A stretch of 64,000 bases of DNA, from positions 62,001-126,000 of the forward strand of contig NZ_LZRD01000017.1 of assembly GCF_001687325.1 (NCBI RefSeq), written 5' to 3'. Source of the DNA: Streptomyces sp. PTY087I2 (lineage in GTDB: Bacteria > Actinomycetota > Actinomycetes > Streptomycetales > Streptomycetaceae). The notes beneath the pieces are model-generated. The model made no database searches. It was given only the letters and a program-made list of their open reading frames with translations, and was not told the DNA's origin. This document shows, piece by piece, positions 50,033-58,380 of the stretch (the first letter of the stretch is position 1; the number at the start of each line of letters is the position of its first letter). The translations under genes and the position numbers were made by a program.

Positions 50033-50428
50033 ATGCAGTCCTACACAATCGGCCAGGCAGCCCGGCTGCTCGGGGTCAGCCCCGACACCGCCCGCCGCTG
50101 GGCGGACGCCGGCCGGGTCGCGACCCATCGCGACGAGGCCGGCCGCCGTCTCATCGACGGCCGCGCGCTGGCCGCCTTCTCGATCGAGGTCGGCCAGGGT
50201 GCGGGCGGCGAGGACGAGGCCCCCTACACCTCGGCCCGCAACGCGTTCCCGGGCATCGTCACCGCGGTGAAACTCGGCGACGTCGCGGCCCAGGTCGAGA
50301 TCCAGGCCGGGCCGCACCGGCTCGTCTCGCTCCTGACCCGGGAAGCGGTGGAGGAGCTGGGCCTTGAGGTCGGCATGCAGGCGACCGCCCGCGTGAAGTC
50401 GACCAGCGTGCACATCGACCGCACCTGA
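50033..50428 (+). CDS. HTH-Mop molybdate-responsive regulator
   Basis: The product is 131 aa. A BldC/MerR-like helix-turn-helix (about 3-50; YTIGQAARLLGVSPDTARRW) is joined to one Mop molybdate-binding domain (about 66-130; SARNAFPGIVTAVKLGDVAA and GMQATARVKSTSVHI). This is a compact substitute for ModE. It lies directly upstream of modA and the modB-modC fusion and probably represses them when molybdate is sufficient. ATG 50033 gives the exact family start; the longer frame has no support. Confidence 0.9.
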   Translation: MQSYTIGQAARLLGVSPDTARRWADAGRVATHRDEAGRRLIDGRALAAFSIEVGQGAGGEDEAPYTSARNAFPGIVTAVKLGDVAAQVEIQAGPHRLVSLLTREAVEELGLEVGMQATARVKSTSVHIDRT

Positions 50429-50578
50429 GCCCGGCCGCCGGGCGCCGGCGAAGGCCCGCCGCCGCCCGCCCCGTACCGCACCCGCCGCCGCCGTTCCGTA
50501 CCGCACCCGCATGTACGCACGTACGTCCATGTCCTACGCCCACGCCCCACGCCCTCGTATCCAAGGAGCCTCACCCTC

Positions 50579-51394
50579 ATGTCTCTCCTGCTCACCCGCC
50601 GCCGCGCCGCCTCCGCCGTCCTGACCGCCGCGCTCCTCGTCCCGCTCGCCGCCTGCGGCAACGACGACTCCGGCACCGCGAAGGACAAGGAGACGGGCAG
50701 CGGCTCGGGCACCGCGTCGGCCGCCCCGAAGGCCGACCTGACCGTGCTGGCCGCGTCCTCCCTGACGGACGTCTTCAAGGAGGCGGGGGCCGCGTACGAG
50801 AAGGCGAACCCCGGCACCAAGGTGACGTTCTCCTTCGCCGGCTCCCAGGAGCTGGCCGCCCAGGTCAAGCAGGGCGCCCCCGCCGACGCCCTGGTCACCG
50901 CCGACACCAAGACGATGGACGGCCTCTCCGGCGACACCGGCAAGCCCACCGTCATCGCCAAGAACCGCCTGGTCATCGCGACCGGCGAGGGCAACCCGGA
51001 GAAGGTCGAGAACCTCAAGGACCTCGCCGACCCGAAGCTGAAGGTCGTCCTGGCCGCCCCCGAGGTGCCGGTGGGCCGCTACAGCCAGCAGATCCTCGAC
51101 GCGCAGAAGATCGAGGTGAAGCCGGTCTCCCAGGAGCCCAACGTCCGCGCGGTCCTCAGCAAGGTCGAGCTGGGCGAGGCGGACGCCGGGCTCGTCTACA
51201 AGACCGACGCCGCGACCGCCACCGACAAGGTCGACGCGATCGAGATCCCCGACTCGGAGAACGCCATCGCCTCCTACCCGGCCGCCACCCTGAAGGCGTC
51301 CAAGCACAGCGAGGCGGCCGCCGCGTTCGTCGCCTGGCTCTCCACGCCCGAGGCGCAGAAGATCCTCCAGGGCGCGGGCTTCCAGCAGCCGTAA
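50579..51394 (+). CDS. modA: Molybdate ABC transporter substrate-binding lipoprotein ModA
   Basis: The product is 271 aa. A lipoprotein signal peptide ends at LAAC (Cys26). The binding protein begins ADLTVLAASSLTDVFKEAGA, with oxyanion-site residues in AASS and FAGSQELAAQVKQGAPADAL, and EVPVGRYSQQILDAQK. It captures molybdate (or tungstate) outside the cell. AAGGAG precedes ATG 50579. The preceding 150-bp gap carries two direct copies of CCGTACCGCACCCGC. Confidence 0.95.
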   Translation: MSLLLTRRRAASAVLTAALLVPLAACGNDDSGTAKDKETGSGSGTASAAPKADLTVLAASSLTDVFKEAGAAYEKANPGTKVTFSFAGSQELAAQVKQGAPADALVTADTKTMDGLSGDTGKPTVIAKNRLVIATGEGNPEKVENLKDLADPKLKVVLAAPEVPVGRYSQQILDAQKIEVKPVSQEPNVRAVLSKVELGEADAGLVYKTDAATATDKVDAIEIPDSENAIASYPAATLKASKHSEAAAAFVAWLSTPEAQKILQGAGFQQP

Positions 51395-51553
51395 CCGCAC
51401 CCGCCCGGCGGCCCGCACGCCGCCGGGCGGCCAGGCCCGTCCCGGCGGGGGCCCGTACACCGCCGGAAACCCCGTACGTCCCGGCGGGGCCCGTACCGTC
51501 CTACGGGCCCCGCCGGGCACCGTTCACCCCCGCCGCCGCCCGACGAGGTCACC

Positions 51554-53515
51554 ATGAAACGACCGGCACTCCGCCGTACGCCCGGGGCCCGCGCGCCCCT
51601 GCTGCTGACGGTGCCCGCCCTGCTGGCCGTGGCGTTCCTGATGCTGCCGCTCGTCGGGATCCTGGTCCGCACCTCCTGGGGCGAGCTGGGCGACCACCTC
51701 ACCGCCGAGGCCACCACCCAGGCGCTGCGGCTCTCCCTGCTGGTCTCCGGGTGGGCGCTCGGGCTCTCCCTGCTGCTCGGGGTGCCGCTGGCCTGGCTGC
51801 TGGCCCGGGTGCCGTTCCCCGGCAAGGCGTTCGTCCGCTCGCTGGTGCTGCTGCCGATGGTGCTGCCGCCCACGGTCGGCGGCGTCGCGCTGCTGCTGGC
51901 GTTCGGGCGGCGCGGGCTGCTCGGCCCCTGGCTGGAGGACACCTTCGGCATCACGCTCCCCTTCCACACCTCGGGGGCCGTGCTCGCGGCGACGTTCGTC
52001 GCGATGCCGTTCCTGGTCATCTCGCTGGAGGGCGCGCTCGGCGGACTGCGCCCCCGGTACGAGGAGACCGCCGCATCCCTGGGGGCCTCCCCGATCCGGG
52101 TGTTCCTCACCGTGACGCTGCCGATGGTCGCCCCCGGGCTGATCGCCGGGGCCGCCCTGACCTGGGCGCGGGCGCTCGGCGAGTTCGGCGCGACCATCAC
52201 CTTCGCCGGGAACCTCCCCGGCACCACGCAGACCCTGCCGCTCCAGGTCTATCTGCTGCTCCAGGACTCGCCGGAGGCCGCCACCTCCGTGTCGCTGCTG
52301 CTCCTGGCCATCGCGATGATCGTGCTCATCGCGCTGCGGGGCCGCTGGACCGGCACCCCGGGCGACCACCGGAACCTCGCGAGCCGCGCGGCGGCCGCCC
52401 GCCCCGACGACCCGGCCGGCACGGCCCCGGACCCGCTCCCCGAACCCACCGCCGACCTGGTCAAGAAGAGCCCGCCCGAGCCCTGGCCGCTGCACGCCGA
52501 CGTCACCGGCTTCACCCGCCTGACCCTGGACGCCGGACCCGGCACCACCATCGCGGTGGTCGGCCCGAACGGCGCGGGCAAGACGACGCTCCTGCGGGCC
52601 CTCCTCGGCCTCACCCCCCGCGCCCACGCCGAACTCCGCCTCGGCGACGACGACGTCACCGGCCTCCCCCCGCACCGCCGGGGCGTGGCCTGGGTCCCCC
52701 AGGACGGGGCCCTCTTCCCGCACCTGAGCGCCCTCACCAACACGGCGTACGGGCTCCGCGCCCACGGTGTGCCGCGCGCCGAGGCCCGCCGCGAGGCCCA
52801 GGGCTGGCTGGACCGGCTCGGGGTGGGCCACCTCGCCCACCGCAAGCCCGCCCAGCTCTCCGGCGGGCAGGCCCAGCGGGTCGCCCTGGCCCGCGCGCTC
52901 GCCGCCCGCCCGCGCCTCCTGCTGCTGGACGAACCGCTCGCCGCCCTCGACCAGACCACCCGGGCCCGGGTGCGGCACACCCTGCGCGGGCACCTCGCGG
53001 AGTTCGGCGGGGTCTGTCTGATCGTCACCCACGACCCGGTCGAGGCGGTCTCGCTGGCCGACCGGGTCCTGGTGCTGGAGGACGGCCGGGCCCTCCAGGA
53101 CGAGCCGCCCGCCGAGGTCACCCGGCACCCGCGCTCGCCCTGGGTGGCCCGGATGCTGGGCCGCAACGCCTGGCCCGGCACCGCCACCGCCGACGGCCTA
53201 GCGCTGGAGGGCGGCGGCCATCTCGTGGTCGCCGAGCCCCTCCCGGCAGGCACGGACGCCCTCGCGGTCATCGCGCCCGAAGCCGTCTCCGTACACCGGG
53301 AGCGGCCCACCGGATCCCCGCGCAACGTCTGGCCGGGCACGGTCCGCGAGATCACCTCGGGCGGCAGCCGGCTGCGGCTGCTGATCACCTCGGCCGAGGC
53401 CCCGGACCTGGTCGCGGAGATCACCCCGGGGGCCGCGGCCGAGCTGGGCATCGCCGACGGGAGCGCCGTCTGGACCAGCGTGAAGGCGACGGAGGCGACG
53501 GTCGTACCGCTCTGA
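51554..53515 (+). CDS. Molybdate ABC transporter permease-ATPase fusion (ModB-ModC)
   Basis: The product is 653 aa, joining two normally separate subunits. Residues 1-265 are the ModB permease with five or six helices and the EAA loop (YEETAASLGASPIRVFLTVT). A Pro/Ala-rich linker leads to the ATPase with Walker A GPNGAGKTT (about 337), Q-loop VPQDG, signature LSGGQAQR (about 435) and Walker B LLLLDEPLAALD. The end (about 590-653) is a Mop/TOBE molybdate-binding domain. It follows modA by 160 bp on the same strand. The fusion fixes a 1:1 subunit ratio. Confidence 0.95.
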   Translation: MKRPALRRTPGARAPLLLTVPALLAVAFLMLPLVGILVRTSWGELGDHLTAEATTQALRLSLLVSGWALGLSLLLGVPLAWLLARVPFPGKAFVRSLVLLPMVLPPTVGGVALLLAFGRRGLLGPWLEDTFGITLPFHTSGAVLAATFVAMPFLVISLEGALGGLRPRYEETAASLGASPIRVFLTVTLPMVAPGLIAGAALTWARALGEFGATITFAGNLPGTTQTLPLQVYLLLQDSPEAATSVSLLLLAIAMIVLIALRGRWTGTPGDHRNLASRAAAARPDDPAGTAPDPLPEPTADLVKKSPPEPWPLHADVTGFTRLTLDAGPGTTIAVVGPNGAGKTTLLRALLGLTPRAHAELRLGDDDVTGLPPHRRGVAWVPQDGALFPHLSALTNTAYGLRAHGVPRAEARREAQGWLDRLGVGHLAHRKPAQLSGGQAQRVALARALAARPRLLLLDEPLAALDQTTRARVRHTLRGHLAEFGGVCLIVTHDPVEAVSLADRVLVLEDGRALQDEPPAEVTRHPRSPWVARMLGRNAWPGTATADGLALEGGGHLVVAEPLPAGTDALAVIAPEAVSVHRERPTGSPRNVWPGTVREITSGGSRLRLLITSAEAPDLVAEITPGAAAELGIADGSAVWTSVKATEATVVPL

Positions 53516-53605
53516 GCCCGCAGCCGGGTCCGGGGCGCGAGGGAACCATCGCTGCTGTCGGCGCGTACTTCTGTACGTACGCGACAACCGGGAAACGGGG
53601 ACCTC

Positions 53606-53971
53606 ATGGCACTGTTCGGCAACGCCCACACGATCAACCCGGCCACCGCCCAGCAGGACTACGCGAAGCTGCTCGGCCAGGGCGAGCAGGTGCACGCCGC
53701 GTTCCTGCTGATCCGCGACACCATCCTGTTCACGGACCGGCGGCTCATCCTCGTCGACAAGCAGGGCATCACCGGCAAGAAGACCGAGTACCACTCCGTT
53801 CCGTACCGCAGCATCACGCACTTCGCGGTCGAGACGGCCGGGACGTTCGACCTCGACGCCGAGCTGAAGATCTGGATCTCGGGCAGCGCGACCCCGCTCC
53901 AGAAGACGTTCACCAAGGGCGTCGACATCTACGAGGTGCAGGCGATACTCACGCAGTTCGTCGCCCGGTAA
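53606..53971 (+). CDS. Bacterial PH-domain protein
   Basis: The product is 121 aa, almost wholly one bacterial pleckstrin-homology domain: YAKLLGQGEQVHAAFLLIRD, TILFTDRRLILVDKQG, KKTEYHSVPYRSITHFAVET and AELKIWISGSATPLQKTF. This matches the DUF1696/bPH group, soluble oligomeric proteins of unknown role. ATG 53606 follows GGGGACCTC. Its 3' end faces the PGRP amidase gene nine bases away. Confidence 0.92.
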   Translation: MALFGNAHTINPATAQQDYAKLLGQGEQVHAAFLLIRDTILFTDRRLILVDKQGITGKKTEYHSVPYRSITHFAVETAGTFDLDAELKIWISGSATPLQKTFTKGVDIYEVQAILTQFVAR

Positions 53972-53980
53972 CCCCGCGGC

Positions 53981-54751
53981 TCAGAGGGACGGGCGCAGCC
54001 GGGCCGCCGCCGAGTGGCCGGGGACGGCGGCGCGCAGCCTCGCGGCGCGCTCCCGCAGTTCGGGCAGCAGCGCGTAGAGCGCGTCGCCGGGGCAGCGGGT
54101 CTCGAAGCTGTCGCGGTGGCCGGAGATGACATGCAGGTGGGCCACCTGCCCCTCGTCGAAGCGGCTCTCGTCGTTCGTCGAGACCAGGTCGACGCTGCCC
54201 AGCGGGTCCGCCCCGGGCCGCAGCTTCCAGGCGGCGAGCTTCACCAGCGCGTCCATCATCGGCTCCGGCACCTCGGCCCCCTCGCCGAAGTTCCCGATCG
54301 CCGCGATGCCGACCGTGTCGGCGTTGAACCCCTTGGTGTGCGCGCCGAGCACCGAGCGGCCGACGCCGCCGGCCCGGCCCTCGTAGATGGTGCCGCAGCG
54401 GTCGACGAGGAAGTTGTAGCCGATGTCGTCCCAGCCGTCCTGCCGGATGTGGTCGCGCTGGACGGCCCGGATCAGCCGGGGGGCGTCCGCGCAGTCGTAG
54501 TCGTTGGGGTTGCCGGTGTGGTGGACGAAGACCGCCCGCGCCGCGCCCGTGTAGTGCGGCCCCTCCCGCACCAGCTTCTCGTCCGCGTGCCAGTCCCGGC
54601 GGCTGACGACGGCCGGCTGCGGGAGCCCGCGCGGCGGCCGGGGTCCGGTGGCCGGCTCCGACCCCGGCGTACGGAACGCCGGACCGTCCCCGAACACCAG
54701 GAGGGCCAGGGGCAGAACCAGAGCGCCCAGGACGAGTCGGCGGGACCACAT
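53981..54751 (-). CDS. Secreted N-acetylmuramoyl-L-alanine amidase (PGRP family)
   Basis: The product is 256 aa. A signal peptide or anchor occupies residues 1-20 (WSRRLVLGALVLPLALLVFG). The PGRP amidase domain follows (about 45-240): VVSRRDWHADEKLV, zinc His in VFVHHTGN, GYNFLVDRCGTIYEGRAGGV, NADTVGIAAIGNFGEG and the second zinc site HVISGHRDSFETRCPGD. It cleaves the amide between muramic acid and the stem peptide. ATG 54751 is chosen because it starts the signal peptide. Confidence 0.92.
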   Translation of the reverse strand: MWSRRLVLGALVLPLALLVFGDGPAFRTPGSEPATGPRPPRGLPQPAVVSRRDWHADEKLVREGPHYTGAARAVFVHHTGNPNDYDCADAPRLIRAVQRDHIRQDGWDDIGYNFLVDRCGTIYEGRAGGVGRSVLGAHTKGFNADTVGIAAIGNFGEGAEVPEPMMDALVKLAAWKLRPGADPLGSVDLVSTNDESRFDEGQVAHLHVISGHRDSFETRCPGDALYALLPELRERAARLRAAVPGHSAAARLRPSL

Positions 54752-54965
54752 GGACTCCACCCTGCGCCCTGACCTCCGGGTTCGCAGAGGAGCGGGCCGA
54801 TCGGGTGACAGGGCGCCGGGCCTGCGCGCCCCCTCCCGCCCTCTCCCCGGACCCTCCCCGCAGCCCGGTCGATCCATCCGGAATGCGCGTTATGTCGGGT
54901 GTTCTTACGATGAGATCCGCATCATCGCCCGCTCCCTGCGGGGATGCCCGGCGGAGCGAGGAACC

Positions 54966-56468
54966 ATGGCCCACGACCGTGTGCTCGACAAACCCGATGT
55001 CGGCCTCAAGCCGAACGCGATCGGATTCGTCGACGCCCTTGTCATCGGTCTGAACGCGACCTCTCCGGCGTACTCGCTGGCCGCCGTCATCGGCCCGATC
55101 GTCGCCCTGGTGGGGATCTACGCCCCGGGCGTCATGTTCGCCTCGTTCGTGCCGATGCTGCTGATCGCCTCCGCGTTCTACTACCTGAACAAGGTCGACC
55201 AGGACTGCGGTACGACGTTCTCCTGGGTGACCCGGGCGATGGGCCCGTGGGCGGGCTGGCTGGGGGGCTGGGCGATCACCATGACCGGCGTCCTGGTGGT
55301 GGGCTCGCTGGCCGATGTGGCGGTGAGCTTCACGCTGCTGGCGGTGGGTCTGGACGGCTGGGTCGAGAACGACTTCGCGCGCCAGGCGCTCACCGTGCTG
55401 CTGATCATCGTGATGACCGGGCTCTGCGTCATCGGCACCGAGCTCTCCGCCAAGGTGCAGAACGTCCTGATCCTCCTCCAGATCGCGTTCCTGCTGGTCT
55501 TCGTCGGGGTGGCGCTCTACCGGGTGTACGCGGGCACCACCGGCTTCGACTCGATCGAGCCGGCCATCGGCTGGCTCGACCCGTTCGGCGCGGGCGGTGC
55601 CGCGCTGACCGGCGGGCTGCTGCTCGGGGTGTTCATCTACTGGGGCTGGGAGTCCGCGGTCAACCTCACCGAGGAGACCGAGGACTCGGCCAGCGCGCCC
55701 GGCAAGGCGGGCCTGTGGTCCACCGTCGTGCTCCTGGTGACCTACCTGTCGGTCGCCATCGCGGTCGTCGCCTTCGCGGGTACGGCGTTCCTGGCGGAGA
55801 ACGCGGGCGAGGAGGAGTTCATCTTCGCCCAGCTCGCCGGGGACGTCCTGGGCGGCTGGGACTGGATCCTGCTGCTGGCGGTGGCCACCTCCGCGATCGC
55901 CTCCACCCAGACGACGATCATCCCGGCGTCCCGGACCGCCCTGTCCATGGCCCGACGCCAGGCGCTGCCGCAGCACTTCGGGCACATCAGCCCCCGGTTC
56001 CGTACCCCGGACGTGAGTACGTGGTGGGTCGCCGGGATCGCCATCGCCTGGTACCTGGTCGTCAACCAGATCTCCACCAACGCCCTCTTCGACTCGCTCA
56101 CCGCGCTGTCCCTGCTGATCGCCTTCTACTACGCGCTCACCGGGGTGGCCTGCGCGGTCTACTACCGGCGTCATCTCACCGAGAGCCTGCGCAACTTCCT
56201 GCTCATCGGGCTCGGCCCGGTCGTCGGCGCCGGACTGCTGACCTGGCTGCTGGTGCGGTCGGTGATGGACATGTCCGACCCGGCCAACTCCTACAGCGGC
56301 ACCTCCTGGTTCGGCCTCGGCCCGCCGCTCGTCATCGGCATCGCGATCTCCGTGGTCGGCGTGGTCCTCATGGTGGTGTGGCGGCTGTGCGACGCGGCGT
56401 TCTGGCAGGAGCGGCCGGGGGTCGCGGACCCGGACCTGGTGCACGCCACGACCCGGAAGGGGCCGTGA
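54966..56468 (+). CDS. APC-family amino-acid permease
   Basis: The product is 500 aa with 12 membrane helices. Family markers are FVDALVIGLNATSPAYSLAA (helix 1 unwound region), the Gly-rich GPWAGWLGGWAITMTG and WGWESAVNLTEETEDSASAP. It belongs to the amino acid/polyamine/organocation superfamily, closest by eye to YcaM/YjeH-like or putrescine-type carriers; substrate not assignable. GAGGAACC precedes ATG 54966. The universal stress protein gene follows one base later. Confidence 0.92.
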   Translation: MAHDRVLDKPDVGLKPNAIGFVDALVIGLNATSPAYSLAAVIGPIVALVGIYAPGVMFASFVPMLLIASAFYYLNKVDQDCGTTFSWVTRAMGPWAGWLGGWAITMTGVLVVGSLADVAVSFTLLAVGLDGWVENDFARQALTVLLIIVMTGLCVIGTELSAKVQNVLILLQIAFLLVFVGVALYRVYAGTTGFDSIEPAIGWLDPFGAGGAALTGGLLLGVFIYWGWESAVNLTEETEDSASAPGKAGLWSTVVLLVTYLSVAIAVVAFAGTAFLAENAGEEEFIFAQLAGDVLGGWDWILLLAVATSAIASTQTTIIPASRTALSMARRQALPQHFGHISPRFRTPDVSTWWVAGIAIAWYLVVNQISTNALFDSLTALSLLIAFYYALTGVACAVYYRRHLTESLRNFLLIGLGPVVGAGLLTWLLVRSVMDMSDPANSYSGTSWFGLGPPLVIGIAISVVGVVLMVVWRLCDAAFWQERPGVADPDLVHATTRKGP

Positions 56469-56469
56469 G

Positions 56470-56910
56470 ATGTCGGTCGTCCTCGGTTACGACGAGTCCC
56501 CCGGCGCCGCCCGCGCCCTGCGCATCGCCATCGAGGTGGCGGCCGCGTACGGGGAGGAGCTGGTGATGGTCTACGGGGCCGCCGCCCCCGGGCTGCGCGA
56601 CGGCGCGGAGTACCGCAGCCACTACGACGCGATCCGGCAGGCCGGGCGCACCGGCCTGGAGCACGCGCTGACGTCCGCCGAGGAGGCGGGCGTCCCGGCC
56701 TCGGTCGAGGTGCTGGACGAGAAGCCCGCCCAGGCCCTGCTGGACGCCGCCGAACGGCACGGGGCCCGGGTCATCGTGGTCGGCACCTGGGGCGAGAGCC
56801 CGATGCGCGGGGCCCTGCTGGGCTCGACCCCGCACAAGCTGCTGCACATGTCGACGGTCCCGGTGCTGTGCGTACCGACGGAGGAGGACCCGGAACAGCC
56901 GCAGCCGTAG
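56470..56910 (+). CDS. Universal stress protein (UspA family), single domain
   Basis: The product is 146 aa. The N-terminus VVLGYDESPGAARALRIAIE carries the nucleotide-binding Asp; the ATP loop is VVGTWGESPMRGALLGSTPH, followed by KLLHMSTVPVLCVP. It starts one base after the permease stop, so it probably regulates that carrier, a common pairing. The tail end is partly duplicated just past the stop (56930-56947 repeats 56896-56913). Confidence 0.93.
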   Translation: MSVVLGYDESPGAARALRIAIEVAAAYGEELVMVYGAAAPGLRDGAEYRSHYDAIRQAGRTGLEHALTSAEEAGVPASVEVLDEKPAQALLDAAERHGARVIVVGTWGESPMRGALLGSTPHKLLHMSTVPVLCVPTEEDPEQPQP

Positions 56911-56953
56911 GCGACCGTACGGGCCGGAGCAGCCACAGCCGTAGGAGGCCGGG

Positions 56954-58186
56954 TCACCACACCTCCCCGTTCTCCGCCCCCCGCCCCGGAACGGCCCTGC
57001 CTCCGTCGCCGCCGGCCTCCTCCCCGCGCAGCAGCCGGAACGCCAGCAGCGGGAACACCAGCACGGACACCATCGCGCCCGCGACCAGGGCCGCCGCCTC
57101 CCCCGCCCCGATCACCTTCTCGTCCAGGCCGATCGCGGTGATCGCGACGACCAGCGGCAGACACGTCGAGGTGAAGAGGCCGAGCGCGGCCCGCGGGGCC
57201 CGCCCGGTCAGGTCGCGCGGGGCCAGCAGATACGCCGGAACGCCGCGCACCAGCAGGAACAGCAGAAGGAAGACCGGCAGGAGCGCCAGCGGGCGACCGC
57301 CGTCCAGGAGCGCCGCCAGGTCGAAGTCGATGCCCGTGACGATGTAGAAGAACGGCACGAGGAAGCCGAAGCCCATCGCCTCGACCCGCTCCAGGATCGC
57401 GTCGCTGCGCTCGGGCACCGCCCCCTGGAGGACGAGCCGGGTCAGCATCCCCGCCGCGAACGCGCCGAGCAGCGTGTCCAGGCCGAAGACATGGGCGAGC
57501 CCCAGCATCCCGGCCAGCAGCAGCATCACGAAGCGCACGGCGAACTGGCCGCTGGAGTGCAGGGTCACCGCGATGATCCGGGCGAACCACGGCGGCCTCG
57601 GCCGCATCGCCCAGAACACCGCGCCCGCCGTGACGACCGCGAACACGGCCAGCACCGCGCTCGCCGCCCCCGGGCTGCGCCCGCTGAACAGCAGGGCCAT
57701 CGCGATGATCGGCCCGAACTCCCCCACCGACCCGAACGCCATCACCACCGACCCGAACCGCCCCTCAAGGCGCCCCGAGTCCCGCAGGATCGGCAGCACG
57801 GCGCCCAGCGCGGTGCTGGTCAGCGCGGTACCGATGACGAGGCTCTTCGCCAGGTCCGCCCCGCTCAGCAGCAGGGCGACGCCGAGCCCGGCGGCGAACG
57901 ACAGCACCCAGGCCCCGCCCGCCCGGCGCAGCGTGTCGCCGCGGACCTCGGCGAACTTGATCTCGTACCCCGCCAGGAAGATCAGCATCGAGAGCCCGAG
58001 GTCGGACAGGGTGTCGATGACCTGGTCGTGATGGGCCCAGCCGAGCACATCGGGCCCGACCAGGATGCCGAGCACGATCTCGAAGATGACGACGGGGACC
58101 GGCAGCCACCGCCCGGTCGCGTAACCGAGCAGCGGGGCGAGAACCGCCAGGGCCATGATCAGAACGAGGGTGCCCGGGTGCTCCAT
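56954..58186 (-). CDS. Cation:proton antiporter (CPA2/Kef-type)
   Basis: The product is 410 aa with 12 or so membrane helices. Family regions include PVVIFEIVLGILVGPDVLGW, LGLSMLIFLAGYEIKFAEVR, TALTSTALGAVLPILRDSGR and GAFAAGMLTRLVLQGAVPER. There is no C-terminal NAD-binding TrkA domain, so it is a short Na+ or K+/H+ exchanger. It is convergent with the stress protein gene. The divergent 194-bp gap to the MMPL gene shows nothing recognisable. Confidence 0.92.
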   Translation of the reverse strand: MEHPGTLVLIMALAVLAPLLGYATGRWLPVPVVIFEIVLGILVGPDVLGWAHHDQVIDTLSDLGLSMLIFLAGYEIKFAEVRGDTLRRAGGAWVLSFAAGLGVALLLSGADLAKSLVIGTALTSTALGAVLPILRDSGRLEGRFGSVVMAFGSVGEFGPIIAMALLFSGRSPGAASAVLAVFAVVTAGAVFWAMRPRPPWFARIIAVTLHSSGQFAVRFVMLLLAGMLGLAHVFGLDTLLGAFAAGMLTRLVLQGAVPERSDAILERVEAMGFGFLVPFFYIVTGIDFDLAALLDGGRPLALLPVFLLLFLLVRGVPAYLLAPRDLTGRAPRAALGLFTSTCLPLVVAITAIGLDEKVIGAGEAAALVAGAMVSVLVFPLLAFRLLRGEEAGGDGGRAVPGRGAENGEVW

Positions 58187-58380
58187 CGCTCGTGTATAGC
58201 AAGGAACGCCCCGGAATCACCCGCTATGACACCCTCGGCCGGCCCCGCCCCCCGTCACCCGTTCTCCCGCACCGGAGTGCCGGCCGGCGGCCGGGGCCGT
58301 TGAATGCGAAGTCAGCGAGCCCCCGAAGGCGTCCCTGCCGGGAACACCGTCGCGACCAGGGCGGAAGGCAGGAGAAGCAG

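Noticed and set aside
51524..53128. 534-codon minus-strand frame opposite modB-modC
   Set aside because: Low-complexity Gly/Arg/Gln sequence without domains; the plus-strand transporter is unmistakable.
56896..56947. Short repeat of the universal stress protein gene tail past its stop
   Set aside because: Two 18-bp near copies only; looks like chance slippage with no evident role.
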